From Flavobacterium psychrophilum (lineage in GTDB: Bacteria; Bacteroidota; Bacteroidia; Flavobacteriales; Flavobacteriaceae), in contig CAMCFT010000002.1 of the NCBI GenBank assembly GCA_945874225.1, positions 124,001-188,000 on the forward strand: 64,000 bases of DNA, in the 5' to 3' direction. The notes below the pieces were generated by a model, which saw nothing but the letters and a program-made list of their open reading frames with translations, was not told the origin of the DNA and did not search any database. Each line of letters starts with the position of its first letter. The first letter of the stretch is position 1. Shown in pieces: positions 17,349-26,675 of the stretch. A program made the position numbers and the translations under genes.

Positions 17349-19340
17349 ATGAAATTTCAAGTAGTATCCGATTACCAACCCAAAGGCGACCAACCACAAG
17401 CCATTGAAAAATTAACTCAAGGTATTGAGGCTGGCGAACGCTATCAAACTTTGCTTGGTGTTACTGGCTCTGGAAAAACGTTTACTGTTGCCAATGTAAT
17501 TCAGGAAGTCCAAAAACCAACTTTGGTTTTGGCACACAACAAAACCTTAGCAGCTCAATTGTATTCAGAATTCAAGCAGTTTTTCCCGAATAATGCCGTA
17601 GAATATTTCGTTTCCTATTACGATTATTACCAGCCAGAAGCGTTTATGCCTGTTACTGGCGTTTTTATCGAAAAGGATTTATCCATCAATGAAGAATTGG
17701 AAAAAATGCGTTTGAGCACTACTTCTTCCCTACTTTCGGGACGAAGAGATATTATAGTTGTGGCATCAGTATCTTGTATTTATGGTATTGGAAATCCAGT
17801 TGAATTTCAGAAAAATGTCATAGCAATAGAGAAAAACCAAATTATTTCCCGTACCAAATTATTACATAGTTTGGTTCAAAGTTTATATTCCAGAACCGAA
17901 GCTGATTTTAATCCAGGGAACTTTAGAATAAAAGGCGATACCCTCGAAGTTTATCCAAGTTATGCCGATGATGCCTTCCGAATTCATTTTTTTGGAGATG
18001 AAATTGAAGAAATCGAAGCTTTTGATATCAAGACTTCAAAAGTGATTGAAAGGCACGAAAAACTTACCATTTATCCCGCGAATATGTTTGTGACTTCGCC
18101 TGATGTGTTGCAGGCTGCAATATGGGAAATCCAGCAGGATTTAGTAAAACAAGTTGATTATTTCAAGGAAATTGGCAAACATCTAGAAGCCAAAAGATTG
18201 GAAGAACGCACCAATTTCGATTTAGAAATGATTCGTGAATTGGGGTATTGTTCCGGAATTGAAAACTATTCGCGTTATCTTGACGGCAGACAAGCCGGCA
18301 CAAGACCGTTTTGTTTGTTAGATTATTTTCCAAAAGATTTCTTGATGGTGGTTGACGAAAGTCACGTTACCCTTTCGCAAGTGCACGCGATGTATGGCGG
18401 GGACAGAAGCAGAAAAGAAAACTTGGTAGAATATGGCTTTAGACTTCCGGCGGCAATGGACAATCGCCCATTGAAGTTTGAGGAATTTGAAGCAATGCAA
18501 AATCAGGTGATTTATGTATCAGCAACACCAGCCGATTATGAATTGCAAAAAACCGATGGCGTTTATATTGAACAAGTCATTCGCCCAACGGGTTTATTAG
18601 ACCCTATTATTGAAATCCGTCCAAGCTTAAACCAAATTGATGATTTGATAGAAGAAATCCAGGCGCGAGCTGAGATTGACGAACGTGTTTTGGTCACTAC
18701 TTTGACTAAAAGAATGGCCGAAGAATTGGCGAAATACTTAGACAAAGTAGGTATTCGTTGCCGTTATATCCATTCGGATGTCGATACTTTAGAACGTATC
18801 GAAATTATGCAGGATTTGCGAAAAGGATTGTTTGATGTTCTGATTGGTGTCAATTTATTGCGTGAAGGATTGGATTTACCCGAAGTTTCTCTGGTTGCCA
18901 TCCTCGATGCCGACAAGGAAGGGTTTTTGAGAAGTCACCGTTCGCTTACCCAAACCATTGGTCGTGCAGCGAGAAACCTCAACGGAAAAGCAATTATGTA
19001 TGCCGACAAGATTACTGCTAGTATGCAAAAAACCATCGACGAAACAAATTACCGCAGAACGAAACAAATTAATTTCAATATTGAAAATAATCAGGTTCCG
19101 GAAGCGTTAAACAAAAAAATAGAAAGTGCTTTTACAAAAAATCCATTGGCAGATTATGAATTGGGCTATACTACTTCAATAGCCGCAGAAACAATAACTG
19201 AGTACCTTTCGAAACCTGAAATCGAAAAAAGGATTCGTGAAAAACGAAAATCTATGGAAAAGGCTGCAAAAGATTTGGATTTTATGCAAGCTGCAAGACT
19301 ACGCGACGATATTAAAGCGTTACAGGAACAATTGACTTAG
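17349..19340 (+). CDS. uvrB: excinuclease ABC subunit UvrB
   Basis: UvrB is the damage-verifying helicase-like subunit of nucleotide excision repair. It is loaded by UvrA and recruits UvrC. The 663-residue product has Walker A GVTGSGKT (residues 37-44), the beta-hairpin YYDYYQPEAFMP near 97, the DEAH-like box VVDESH near 337, helicase motifs GVNLLREGLDLPEVSLVAILDAD and QTIGRAARN near 540, and a C-terminal UVR domain binding UvrC (near 625-660, KDLDFMQAARLRDDIKAL). The length is normal. No SOS-like operator was recognised upstream. Confidence 0.98.
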   Translation: MKFQVVSDYQPKGDQPQAIEKLTQGIEAGERYQTLLGVTGSGKTFTVANVIQEVQKPTLVLAHNKTLAAQLYSEFKQFFPNNAVEYFVSYYDYYQPEAFMPVTGVFIEKDLSINEELEKMRLSTTSSLLSGRRDIIVVASVSCIYGIGNPVEFQKNVIAIEKNQIISRTKLLHSLVQSLYSRTEADFNPGNFRIKGDTLEVYPSYADDAFRIHFFGDEIEEIEAFDIKTSKVIERHEKLTIYPANMFVTSPDVLQAAIWEIQQDLVKQVDYFKEIGKHLEAKRLEERTNFDLEMIRELGYCSGIENYSRYLDGRQAGTRPFCLLDYFPKDFLMVVDESHVTLSQVHAMYGGDRSRKENLVEYGFRLPAAMDNRPLKFEEFEAMQNQVIYVSATPADYELQKTDGVYIEQVIRPTGLLDPIIEIRPSLNQIDDLIEEIQARAEIDERVLVTTLTKRMAEELAKYLDKVGIRCRYIHSDVDTLERIEIMQDLRKGLFDVLIGVNLLREGLDLPEVSLVAILDADKEGFLRSHRSLTQTIGRAARNLNGKAIMYADKITASMQKTIDETNYRRTKQINFNIENNQVPEALNKKIESAFTKNPLADYELGYTTSIAAETITEYLSKPEIEKRIREKRKSMEKAAKDLDFMQAARLRDDIKALQEQLT

Positions 19341-19530
19341 TCATTTTTCTTTTATAAAAATTTGAATGGTATAAAAATAAACTACAAGCATATTTTTAAT
19401 GATTATATAGAATAAAATAATCAAAACTGTTACTAATTTTAAATTAACAATCTAAAACTTTAAACTATCAGGACATAAATTGCATTGTTTTTAAAATTAA
19501 ATTATTTTTATAATACTTAATACATCCCTT

Positions 19531-19556
19531 TTGGTCCCAAGCCACCCAATAAACGA
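19531..19556 (+). promoter_or_regulatory. leader element shared by the two sensor-kinase genes
   Basis: TTGGTCCCAAGCC at 19531-19543 lies just upstream of the first kinase. TTGGCCCCAAGCC at 22970-22982 lies at a similar place upstream of the second. The 13-mers differ at one base. They may be a conserved control or ribosome-loading element, or simply leftover homology from the duplication. Confidence 0.4.
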
Positions 19557-22400
19557 ATGAATACTGAAAAAATATTGGCTAGTGTTGTCAATTGGTTTGC
19601 AAATAGACCAAAGAGTTCAGGCTACATATTAACTGTAGTACTGCTTTTTTTTCTTGTTTTTATATCTTTTCAACGGTATCACATGCTGAAAGAAGATCAG
19701 GAAAGAGAAATGACACATATTTTAAATGATATCCATGAAGAAATTGAGTATTCTCTTAAAAAATCGTATTCAACACTTGACTTTGTATCTCAAAACATCA
19801 ATGAAGATGGTATTGTTCGAGATTTTGACATAATAGCCCGAGAATCATTAGCAGCAAACCATATTGTCAGCACTGTAGAGATAGCGCCTTATGGGATTGT
19901 TAAATATATCTACCCTATAAATGGGAATGAGAAAGCAATGAATTTAAATTTTTTAAAAACAAAATCTTATCAGAAAAAGGCTTACGAATCTATTAAGAAT
20001 AAACAAATTTATTTTTCTGGTCCGTATAACCTAATTCAAGGAGGAAAAGCAATCATAGGAAGACGTCCTGTTTACAGAAAGAATAAATTTTGGGGTTTTA
20101 CAGTTGTGATTATAAAATTAGAAAACTTATTAAAAAATTCAGGAAATAATTTTATTGATCACGACAAATATGATTTTCAATTTTCAAATAAAAGCTCAAT
20201 TACGAATAAAGAAGATTTTTATTTTCCTGCAAAAATAGACCTAACTAAGAGCAATTGTGTTACTAAAATAATACCGTATAGCAATTGGAAACTTTATTTA
20301 ATTAAAAAAAATCCTAACGAAATATACCTTCCCCATATATTTATAGGTGTTTTAGGGATTATTATAGCCATAGCATTTGGTTTATTTACAACCAAAATAT
20401 TGAGAACCCCAGAAAAACTAAGAATTTTATTAAAAGATCAAGAGCTAAAACTCTTAAAAAATCAAATAAAGTATAATACTATTTTTGACAATGCTCCTAT
20501 GGGATTTGCCCTTGTAGATGCACATTCCGGTATTTTTGTCGAGCTCAATGATAAATATTGTAGTATTTTAGGCTATCCTCAGGAAGAAATTAAAGGCAAA
20601 ACCTTTGAGGCTTTTACCCATCCTGATGACATCGCTAAAGATCTAGCTAATTTTAAGAAACTCAATGAAGGCATTATCCATGAATTTACAATAGAAAAAC
20701 GATACATAACTAAATCTGGAGAGATTGTTTGGGTAAATTTAACGGTAGCTCCTATTTGGGAAAATGATGAAAAACCGGTCGTAAATATTGCTTTTGCAAA
20801 AGATATCACAAAAAATAAAGAGAATCAATTATTAGTTGAACAAAGTGAATTACGATTTAAATCTATTTTTGACAACTCCCCACTACCTTTATGGGAAGAA
20901 GATTTTTCGGCTGTAAAAAATCGTCTTGCCGAACTGGATTTAATAAATAAAAAACCAGAAACCGTCCTCTCTTATTTTGATAAAAATCCAGAAGAAGTTA
21001 TCAATTGTATCTCATTGGTAAAAGTCATTGACGTAAATAAGGAATGTTTAACCCTTCACAAGGTCAAAGACAAAAAAACTTTAATTGGAAATCTGGGCCA
21101 ATTTATTGCTCCCGAATCTTTAAATGATGCGAAATTACAATTGGTTGCTATCACTCAAAACAAACTAAGTTTTAATATTGACTCCCGAATAAAAGATAGT
21201 AATGGGGACTATCGTAACATTCAACTAAAATGGAATGTAAGAGATGGATTTGAAGATTCTTACGGAACGGTTATCCTCTCTACACAAGACATTACGGATC
21301 GTATGATTGCAGAAGCTGTTATTTTAAATTCTCATCAAAGGACAGAATCGATAATCAATACCATTGATGGTATTGTTTGGGAATACAATATTGAAACTAT
21401 GACTTCTACTTTTATAAGTAAAAAAGTAGAAACTATCTTAGGATACTCTATAGAATATTATATGACTAATCCTACTTTTTGGGAAGACCATATTTATCCT
21501 GAAGATCGCGAGTATGCATTAGGAATCTCCAGCATAGTAAATGAAACATTCAAAAATCACGATTATGAATACCGGATGATTACCAAAGAGGGCAAAATCA
21601 TATGGATCAGAGATATTGTAAATTTTGTTATTGAAAATCAAAAACCTGTAATTGCGAGAGGGATTATGATTGATATTACAATTATGAAAGAAGCAGAAAA
21701 TGATTTAAATAATTCTTTTAATCTAGTAACAGAACAGAATAAAAGATTATTGAATTTCTCTTATATTGTTTCCCATAATTTAAGATCTCATACCAGCAAT
21801 ATCGAGTCTATTATCTCTTTAATCGAATCGGCAGAATCAGAAGACGAACGTATTGAAATGATGCATTTGTTAAAATCAGTTTCAGAATCACTTGATGATA
21901 CAATGAAACACCTGAACGAAGTAGTGAATATAAATACCAATATTTCATTGGTTACTAAACCATTAGACTTTAGCAACTACATTATTAAAGCACAAGAAGT
22001 TCTTTCGGAACAAATACTATTAAATGACGCTTCATTTATATTGGACATCCCGAATGGAGCACAAATAGACTATAATCCAGCCTACCTTGAGAGTATACTT
22101 TATAATTTAATTTCAAATGCTGTTCGTTATAGACATCCACAACGGAAACCAATTATAACCATAAAATTATATAAAGAAAAGGACGAAAATGTCATTGAAG
22201 TTACTGATAATGGTATTGGAATTGACTTAAATAAGAATGGTGATAAAATTTTTGGCATGTACAAAACATTCAGCAATAATTCAGATGCAAGAGGAATTGG
22301 ATTATTTATCACAAAAAATCAAATAGACGCTATGGGGGGAAACATAACAGTAGAAAGTATACCCAATATAGGAACAACATTTAAAATCTATACCAAATGA
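19557..22400 (+). CDS. CHASE/PAS sensor histidine kinase, copy 1
   Basis: This 947-residue membrane sensor has TM1 at about residues 22-38, an extracytoplasmic CHASE-like domain (about 60-235, including YFSGPYNLIQGGKAIIGRRPVYR), and TM2 at about 262-280. Three PAS regions follow at about 305-425, 430-585 and 590-715. The middle one carries the insertion NSPLPLWEEDFSAVKNRL. The phosphoacceptor is His740 in SHNLRSHTSN. The ATPase domain has an N-box LISNAVRY near 850, DNGIGID near 884 and GIGLFITKNQI. The stop TGA overlaps the ATG of the following response regulator, so translation is likely coupled. The paralogue at 22999-25830 has the same architecture. Confidence 0.9.
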   Translation: MNTEKILASVVNWFANRPKSSGYILTVVLLFFLVFISFQRYHMLKEDQEREMTHILNDIHEEIEYSLKKSYSTLDFVSQNINEDGIVRDFDIIARESLAANHIVSTVEIAPYGIVKYIYPINGNEKAMNLNFLKTKSYQKKAYESIKNKQIYFSGPYNLIQGGKAIIGRRPVYRKNKFWGFTVVIIKLENLLKNSGNNFIDHDKYDFQFSNKSSITNKEDFYFPAKIDLTKSNCVTKIIPYSNWKLYLIKKNPNEIYLPHIFIGVLGIIIAIAFGLFTTKILRTPEKLRILLKDQELKLLKNQIKYNTIFDNAPMGFALVDAHSGIFVELNDKYCSILGYPQEEIKGKTFEAFTHPDDIAKDLANFKKLNEGIIHEFTIEKRYITKSGEIVWVNLTVAPIWENDEKPVVNIAFAKDITKNKENQLLVEQSELRFKSIFDNSPLPLWEEDFSAVKNRLAELDLINKKPETVLSYFDKNPEEVINCISLVKVIDVNKECLTLHKVKDKKTLIGNLGQFIAPESLNDAKLQLVAITQNKLSFNIDSRIKDSNGDYRNIQLKWNVRDGFEDSYGTVILSTQDITDRMIAEAVILNSHQRTESIINTIDGIVWEYNIETMTSTFISKKVETILGYSIEYYMTNPTFWEDHIYPEDREYALGISSIVNETFKNHDYEYRMITKEGKIIWIRDIVNFVIENQKPVIARGIMIDITIMKEAENDLNNSFNLVTEQNKRLLNFSYIVSHNLRSHTSNIESIISLIESAESEDERIEMMHLLKSVSESLDDTMKHLNEVVNINTNISLVTKPLDFSNYIIKAQEVLSEQILLNDASFILDIPNGAQIDYNPAYLESILYNLISNAVRYRHPQRKPIITIKLYKEKDENVIEVTDNGIGIDLNKNGDKIFGMYKTFSNNSDARGIGLFITKNQIDAMGGNITVESIPNIGTTFKIYTK

Positions 22401-22791
22401 AAAAAAAATAATCTGGGTTGTTGATGATGATGCCATTTATCAAACAATCATACAAAAATTAATAAAAAAAGCAGGTGTGTTTTCAGCACATTCTTCTTTT
22501 ATGAATGGAAAAGAGGCCATAAATACTTTAACTAATACAATAGAAGAAAGTGAATATCTGCCTGATATTATTTTATTAGACATCAATATGCCTGTTATGG
22601 ATGGATGGGAATTTATGGAAGAAATCAAAATAATAAAATCTAAAATTAGCAAAAAAATCATTATATACATAGTAAGTTCATCCATAGCCGTTGAGGATAA
22701 AAATAAATCAAAAACCTTTATTGATATTATTGGTTATATCCCAAAACCTATTTCAGTAGATGATTTAATATCGATTGTTTCAAACGAATAA
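22397..22791 (+). CDS. single-domain response regulator, copy 1, with apparent -1 frameshift
   Basis: The ATG at 22397 overlaps the kinase stop (ATGA) exactly as in the second module, but after nine A (22400-22408) the frame meets TAA. One more A would give MKKKIIWVVDDD, matching MNKKTMWIIDDD of the paralogue at 25827. From 22411 the receiver frame is open to 22791: acidic triplet DDD, phosphoacceptor Asp in LLDINMPVMDGW, SSS near beta4, and Lys in YIPKPIS. The first in-frame ATG (22477) would drop beta1 and the acidic pocket. Possibilities are a homopolymer sequencing error, a real pseudogene, or transcript slippage on the A-run. No output domain is present. Confidence 0.8.
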
Positions 22792-22998
22792 CGATTAGAA
22801 AAACAGCACCTTAATATCCAATATTACCAACTAATTTATCAAGAGAATAAATATAAAAAACGCGTTGGGTGAAAATAATTTTAGATTATTAATCAAATAA
22901 TACAACTCAACTGTATTTATAGCTGCTTTGGAAAATAAGTTAAATACATTTATAAGCAACTCACAATAATTGGCCCCAAGCCTAACTAAATTCAATAA

Positions 22999-25830
22999 AT
23001 GAATACTAAAAAATTATTGTCAAACATAACAGTTTGGCTTGTTGCTAGACCCAGAATATCAAGCTTTATAATATCACTTTTACTGTTTTTGTTCGTTTTT
23101 ATATTATCTTACGAACAGTACATATATTCAATAAAAGATTCCCATAATAAAATGAATATCATTTTAAAAGATATTCATCAAAATATAGACCAATCGCTTA
23201 AAACTTGTTATATCTCAAATATAACATTAGCCTTATGTATTAATGATAATGGAATACCACAAAATTTTGATTCAATAAGCCATAAACTATTAAATTCTAA
23301 CTCTATTGTAAGCAATCTTCAATTAATTCCTAATGGTGTCATCAAGTACATCTACCCCTTAAAAGGTAACGAAATGATATTGAATTTAAATATTTTAGAA
23401 TCTGAAGATCTCAAAAAAGAAGCTATAAAGCCTCTTAAATTAAATCGCTTGTATTTTACTGGTCCTTTGAAGTTAAAACAAGGAGGATATGGAATTATAG
23501 GCTCTTTGCCTGTTTATAAAGGGGATAAGTTTTGGGGATTTACGTCGGTTGTAATTAAGTTAGACTCCTTATTAAAATTTTCGGGAATTAATTTCATCGA
23601 AAAATCCAAATATGATTTCCAGATTTCAAAGAAAAATCCAATTAGTAATAAAGAGGAATTTTTTCTGCCTTCAAAACCAAATTTATCTGAAGCACACTAT
23701 ATAGAAAACTACGTGCCTGATCTAAAATTGAAACTGTATCTAATTGATAAAAACTTCTATCACCCCATAATATTCTTAATACTTAGACTATTTTTAGGTT
23801 TGTTTATATCAATAGTTGTATGGATTTTACTGACTAAAGTCTTAATGAAACCTTTCAAATTAAAGCGTTTATTAAATAAACAAGAGGAAGAAATCTACAA
23901 AAATGAATTGAAGTTTAAAGCTATGTTTGAACAATCTGCAATAGGTATAGCGCTTATGGATGCAGTTAGTGGCGATTTAATTGAAGTCAATAGCAAATTT
24001 TGTGAGATGATGGGTTATACCCGTGATGAGATAAAAGGGAACGACAAGCAAATCTTCAACAATATAGCTGATATAGATAATTTCAATAAACTTGGAGAAG
24101 GCCTAATAAAGGAATATTCAATAGATAAAAAATGCATTACTAAAGCAGGGGCAAATCTTTGGCTAAATTTAACCGTTTCTACCTATAGCGAATCAGATAA
24201 AAATCTTTCAAGATTTATTATTCATATGAAAGATATTTCTATCGAAAAAGAATCACAAATAAAGATTGAGAAAAGTGAATTGCAATTTAAATCTATTTTC
24301 GAAAATGCCCCTCTTCCATTGTGGGAAGTAGATTTATCTAAAGTAAAAGAATACCTTTTTAAATTGGATTTAATAAGTAAAAAACCAGAAATCGTTACTT
24401 CTTTTTTTAATGAACATCCTGGTGAATTAAAAAAATGCTTATCACTGATAAAAATTTTAAACCTTAATACAGAAACTTTAAAGCTTTATAAGATTAACAA
24501 AAAAGCCCTGCTATTAGAAAAAATGAACAAATTTAATGACGTAGAATCATTAGAAGCGTCAAAAATAATATTTGGTGCCATTTGTCAAAATAGCAAACAC
24601 TTTAGTTTAGAGATGAAAATAAAAAACGCGGAAGATGAATATCGTGACATCATACTAAAATGGAATGTAGCAGAAGAAAATTCAAATTCCTTTGAAAAAA
24701 TTATTATTTCTACAATAGACATCACGGAGCGAAAAACTTCTGAAAATAAAATAATAGATACCAAAAACCGTATTAAATCACTTATTGATACAATAGAGGG
24801 AATCGTGTGGGAATATGATAATAAAAATCAAATTACTACTTATGTAAGTAAAAAATCAAAAGAAATACTAGGATACTCCCCTAAAGAGTGGATAGAAAAC
24901 CACAATTTTTGGGGAGACCACATTTATTTTGAAGATCGTGAACAAACAATAAAGGATTTTGACAAAAGTACTAAGACAAATTCGAATGGTGTTTTAGAAT
25001 ATAGAATGGTTGCCAAAAATGGAAAAATTATCTGGATACGAGACTTTGCCAAATTTATTTGTATAGAAGGTGAAAAGCAGATATATCGTGGAATTATGAT
25101 CGACATTACTTCAATTAAAGAATCCGAAATAAATTTAAATGAATCTCTACATTTAATTACTGAACAAAATAAAAGATTACATAATTTTTCCTATATCGTT
25201 TCACATAATTTAAAATCTCACACCAACAAAATTGACTCAATAGTTTACTTGATAGAATCGGCAGAATCCGAAGAAGAAAGAAATGATATGATGACTTTAC
25301 TAAGATCAGTTTCCGACTCACTAGATGAGACAATAACTAACTTAAGCGAAGTAGTTAATGTAAATTCAAATTCAGGCATCACGAAAAGTCCGTTGCTCTT
25401 AATCGACTATGTAACAAAAATAGAAAAACTACTTTCAGAACAAATTAACTCCAATGAAGTATCCTTTGTTACAAATATTCCTAATGACTTAGTCATAAAT
25501 TATAATCCAGCCTATATTGAAAGCATATTATATAATTTAATTTCCAATGCTATTCGCTACAAGCATCCTGAAAGAAAACCAGTTATAAAGATACAATGTT
25601 ATAAAGAAAATGAAAAGGATGTGATTGAAGTGTCAGATAATGGCATTGGCATTGACCTTGTCACTAATAGAGATAAAATCTTTGGTTTGTACAATACATT
25701 CACTAATAATAAAGATTCTAGAGGAATTGGGCTATTTATAACAAAAAATCAAATTGAAGCAATGGATGGACAAATTGCAGTTGAAAGTGAACTCAATATA
25801 GGTACAAAATTTAAAATATATTACAAATGA
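22999..25830 (+). CDS. CHASE/PAS sensor histidine kinase, copy 2
   Basis: This 943-residue paralogue of the kinase at 19557 has the same order: TM1 at about 22-38, CHASE-like domain with YFTGPLKLKQGGYGIIGSLPVYK, TM2 at about 258-278, and three PAS regions. The middle PAS region carries NAPLPLWEVDLSKVKEYL. The phosphoacceptor is His736 (SHNLKSHTNK), and the ATPase boxes include LISNAIRY, DNGIGID and GIGLFITKNQI. Kinase core and C-terminus are closest to copy 1, while the sensor domain has diverged more, suggesting different ligands. The stop overlaps the ATG of the intact response regulator at 25827. Confidence 0.9.
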   Translation: MNTKKLLSNITVWLVARPRISSFIISLLLFLFVFILSYEQYIYSIKDSHNKMNIILKDIHQNIDQSLKTCYISNITLALCINDNGIPQNFDSISHKLLNSNSIVSNLQLIPNGVIKYIYPLKGNEMILNLNILESEDLKKEAIKPLKLNRLYFTGPLKLKQGGYGIIGSLPVYKGDKFWGFTSVVIKLDSLLKFSGINFIEKSKYDFQISKKNPISNKEEFFLPSKPNLSEAHYIENYVPDLKLKLYLIDKNFYHPIIFLILRLFLGLFISIVVWILLTKVLMKPFKLKRLLNKQEEEIYKNELKFKAMFEQSAIGIALMDAVSGDLIEVNSKFCEMMGYTRDEIKGNDKQIFNNIADIDNFNKLGEGLIKEYSIDKKCITKAGANLWLNLTVSTYSESDKNLSRFIIHMKDISIEKESQIKIEKSELQFKSIFENAPLPLWEVDLSKVKEYLFKLDLISKKPEIVTSFFNEHPGELKKCLSLIKILNLNTETLKLYKINKKALLLEKMNKFNDVESLEASKIIFGAICQNSKHFSLEMKIKNAEDEYRDIILKWNVAEENSNSFEKIIISTIDITERKTSENKIIDTKNRIKSLIDTIEGIVWEYDNKNQITTYVSKKSKEILGYSPKEWIENHNFWGDHIYFEDREQTIKDFDKSTKTNSNGVLEYRMVAKNGKIIWIRDFAKFICIEGEKQIYRGIMIDITSIKESEINLNESLHLITEQNKRLHNFSYIVSHNLKSHTNKIDSIVYLIESAESEEERNDMMTLLRSVSDSLDETITNLSEVVNVNSNSGITKSPLLLIDYVTKIEKLLSEQINSNEVSFVTNIPNDLVINYNPAYIESILYNLISNAIRYKHPERKPVIKIQCYKENEKDVIEVSDNGIGIDLVTNRDKIFGLYNTFTNNKDSRGIGLFITKNQIEAMDGQIAVESELNIGTKFKIYYK

Positions 25831-26222
25831 ACAAAAAAACAATGTGGATCATAGATGATGATATCATTTACCAAAAAATCATCTATAAACTAATTCAAAA
25901 AACAGAAATAATTTCATCACATGCTTCATTTACAAATGGAAACGAAGCCATAAATGCTTTAAAGAAAAACATAAACGAGAAAAATATTATCCCTGATATA
26001 ATTCTATTAGACATCAATATGCCCGTTATGGATGGATGGGAATTTATGGAAGAAATAAAAACCATAAAATCTCAAATTGATAAACGAATTACAATATTTA
26101 TGGTAAGTTCTTCGATTGCACCAGAGGATAAAAATAAGTCAAAAACCTTTACCGATATTTTTGATTATATATCCAAACCTCTTTCGGTAAATGATTTATT
26201 GACTATTGTTGCAAAAGGATAA
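25827..26222 (+). CDS. single-domain response regulator, copy 2
   Basis: This 131-residue protein is only a receiver domain. It shows the acidic triplet Asp10-12 (WIIDDD), phosphoacceptor Asp62 in LLDINMPVMDGWEF, the switch residue region MVSSSI and the conserved Lys in YISKPLS. The ATG overlaps the kinase TGA by 4 bp, so it is translationally coupled to copy 2 of the kinase. It has no DNA-binding or enzymatic output, so it may act as a CheY-like or Spo0F-like intermediate or as a phosphate sink. It is closely similar to the regulator remnant at 22411-22791. Confidence 0.92.
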   Translation: MNKKTMWIIDDDIIYQKIIYKLIQKTEIISSHASFTNGNEAINALKKNINEKNIIPDIILLDINMPVMDGWEFMEEIKTIKSQIDKRITIFMVSSSIAPEDKNKSKTFTDIFDYISKPLSVNDLLTIVAKG

Positions 26223-26232
26223 AAAACCAAAA

Positions 26233-26634
26233 TTAGTTGTGTTGTTCTTGAAAAATATTTAATAATACTTTGGGATCAATCAATGGATTAGAACCCTTTT
26301 TCATCAATTTTAGAATACGTTTTGTTGCCGCAGGATTTAGTCCCATATTAAGGCTAATTTGTTGAATGGCATTATCTTCTTTAGTATGCAAAACACCATC
26401 ACTATGCATCAATAAAGCCAAACGATAAAACTGTTGAATGCGCCCAAACTCAGATTTAATAGGTATTTGTGGCAATTCCTGATGAAACAAATCGTTAAAA
26501 ATGGCTGTGTCAAAATTTAATTCATTGGCAACAATAGCTAAAAACTCATATTCTCTTTTGTGCAATTGCCCATCAACGGTAGAAAAAGCAATCATTTCTA
26601 AAAGTAAACTTCTTTTTTCTTCGAAAGTATTCAT
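26233..26634 (-). CDS. TerB-like helical protein
   Basis: This 133-residue all-helical protein has the TerB pattern: an N-terminal EKRSLLLEMIAFSTVDGQLHKREYEFL segment with an acidic DG loop, then a second similar repeat LALLMHSDGVLHTKEDNAI. TerB-family proteins occur in tellurite resistance and membrane-stress contexts, but single genes like this one have no known function. The frame is open from 26697, but the ATG at 26634 (MNTFEEKR) begins the conserved domain and leaves room for a divergent promoter. It converges on the response regulator with a 10-bp gap. Confidence 0.72.
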   Translation of the reverse strand: MNTFEEKRSLLLEMIAFSTVDGQLHKREYEFLAIVANELNFDTAIFNDLFHQELPQIPIKSEFGRIQQFYRLALLMHSDGVLHTKEDNAIQQISLNMGLNPAATKRILKLMKKGSNPLIDPKVLLNIFQEQHN

Positions 26635-26675
26635 CAAATTATTATTTTTAGCTAAAATACTAAAAAACCATATTA

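Noticed and set aside
26233..26634. Tellurite-resistance gene cluster
   Set aside because: Only one TerB-like gene is present; no terC, terD, terZ or related genes lie nearby.
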